Shown: piece by piece, positions 41,713-42,487 of the stretch
How positions within the stretch are numbered: position 1 is the stretch's first letter
Layout of the letters: each line of letters begins with the position of its first letter
NCBI GenBank assembly: GCA_002794775.1
Contig: NBAY01000155.1
Coordinates: 1 to 42,487 of the forward strand
Length of the DNA stretch: 42,487 bases
Origin: Porodaedalea pini
Lineage: Eukaryota > Basidiomycota > Agaricomycetes > Hymenochaetales > Hymenochaetaceae
Direction: 5' to 3'
Notes under the pieces: model-generated
Seen by the model: the letters and a program-made list of their open reading frames with translations, nothing else
What the model was told of the DNA's origin: nothing
Databases searched by the model: none
Translations under genes and position numbers: made by a program

Positions 41713-42487
41713 CGAAAGGGTAAGGCGAGATGGAGGAGGTGGTAGTAAAAAGTAGAGGGCGACATGTTTCAAAAATTACGACGATCTCTACCAACAACAA
41801 TCACACCCCTGCAATACCGGACCGGAACAAGTGCCGTGATCGCACTCAAGAAGCACAATGTGGAACCCAGTCATTTCAAGGTGACCGAAGCGCCCAAAAC
41901 AGTTCTCGACGATCACACACCTCAAAAGCCAATCACACACGGATCCAGACCACACCTAATACAGCACAAACCCGCTGATCATTCACAACAAACCTAGGCA
42001 CACACCGAACACCAGCAGCTGACTGCAAGCCCGCTCCTACCAAAAAGGAACCACAAGGCACACAACACGCAAATACTCAATGGAAAACATACACCAAAGA
42101 AAATAACTATGCCAAGCCAGAACCACCAAACAAAAATCACAACTGGCAATACAGAGTCATGGACCAGTACCAAACACATGAAATACAAAATGTTGGACTA
42201 AAAGACACGCAAATCTGCTGATCGACCGGCCGCCGACCACGAAAATGACACTATCGCTGTCACAAATCACCCACTGAAGGACCCAATTGAAGCACGCAAA
42301 CGAATTGCCCGAAACATGCAATGAATGCGAACTCCGCCGACTGATGGCATGATCAATACAGAGAGGTCCACCCAATACAGACACACAAACGACTCAGGCG
42401 ACGTAACTGTCCTTAAAAAGACACGCCGTTACTGAAAGCGACAAAAAGAAAAAGAAACAACATCCGACCCTGCCCACAATGGAAAGT
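41713..42487. promoter_or_regulatory. Divergent intergenic region of E copy 2 and start of the 292-aa ORF
   Basis: This is the equivalent of 5610-6377. The plus-strand ATG at 42479 begins the same ORF as 6378 (ATGGAAAGT), and the window ends three codons into it. No other gene is seen here. Confidence 0.55.

Larger units (their letters stand above)
28232..42487 (+). mobile_element. Element E copy 2, large Ty3/Gypsy-type element, truncated by the window end
   Basis: The order is LTR, PBS, leader, gag, protease, RT, RNase H, integrase, convergent antisense gene, divergent spacer, and start of the 292-aa ORF at 42479. Three later LTR insertions (B1, B2, A2) are nested in it. Removing them and adding the remaining 3' part from copy 1 (6378-9056) gives about 13.7 kb. 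That is long for a Ty3/Gypsy element and is explained by the passenger genes. Relationship to element C is shown by the PBS core and gag. Confidence 0.88.

Overview
The window looks like a repeat-rich, gene-poor stretch of a basidiomycete (Agaricomycotina-type) fungal genome. The evidence is short 50-65 nt GT-AG introns with CTNAY-like branch sites, fungal Ty3/Gypsy elements including a chromodomain element, a Zn2Cys6-type cysteine cluster, and fragments of fungal-type BTB, RPB1, NOT1 and TGS1 genes. I see no intact ordinary host gene. Almost everything is a transposon, a passenger gene of a transposon, or a broken gene copy.

Layout. (1) 1-9056 is the right part of a large LTR retrotransposon, here called element E (copy 1). 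A gag fragment of another lineage is fused to E RNase H/integrase. An antisense multi-exon gene with a Zn2Cys6-like cluster follows, split by a solo LTR (family A). Two extra sense ORFs (292 and 183 aa) and the 3' LTR (8202-9056) complete it. (2) 9057-9336 is a near-perfect foldback element. (3) About 9640-18621 is a cassette of four same-strand, intron-retaining, mutated gene fragments: BTB protein, RNA polymerase II largest subunit (RPB1), CCR4-NOT scaffold NOT1, and trimethylguanosine synthase TGS1. A solo LTR (family F) sits in the BTB part. (4) About 18925-19459 is a reversed LTR fragment (family B). (5) 19911-28231 is element C (LTR, PBS, gag), split by element D (21222-27472), a complete and apparently young chromodomain Ty3/Gypsy element with 413-bp LTRs, gag, pol and a CAACA target duplication. 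(6) 28232-42487 is E copy 2, running off the right edge. It has a 5' LTR, PBS, gag, protease, RT, RNase H, integrase and the antisense gene, and is broken by solo LTRs B1 (33358-34453) and B2 (38209-40305), with A2 nested inside B2.

How the parts relate. The two E copies act as each other's empty-site controls, so the boundaries of insertions A1 and B2 can be read to the base; B1 supplies the empty site for A2. Together they imply an element of about 13.7 kb carrying a convergent antisense gene and two additional ORFs downstream of pol. Pol of copy 2 stays in one frame for about 3.4 kb of element sequence but has ten internal stops, all TGA. Three of these are CGA in copy 1, so CpG C-to-T decay is the simplest explanation. 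Element D has an 11-nt LTR/PBS self-complementarity that fits Tf1/sushi-type self-priming, and a G GGT TTT heptamer in the correct frame for -1 gag-pol frameshifting.

The best candidates for something undescribed are the antisense Zn2Cys6 gene plus extra ORFs of element E, and the four-gene fragment cassette.
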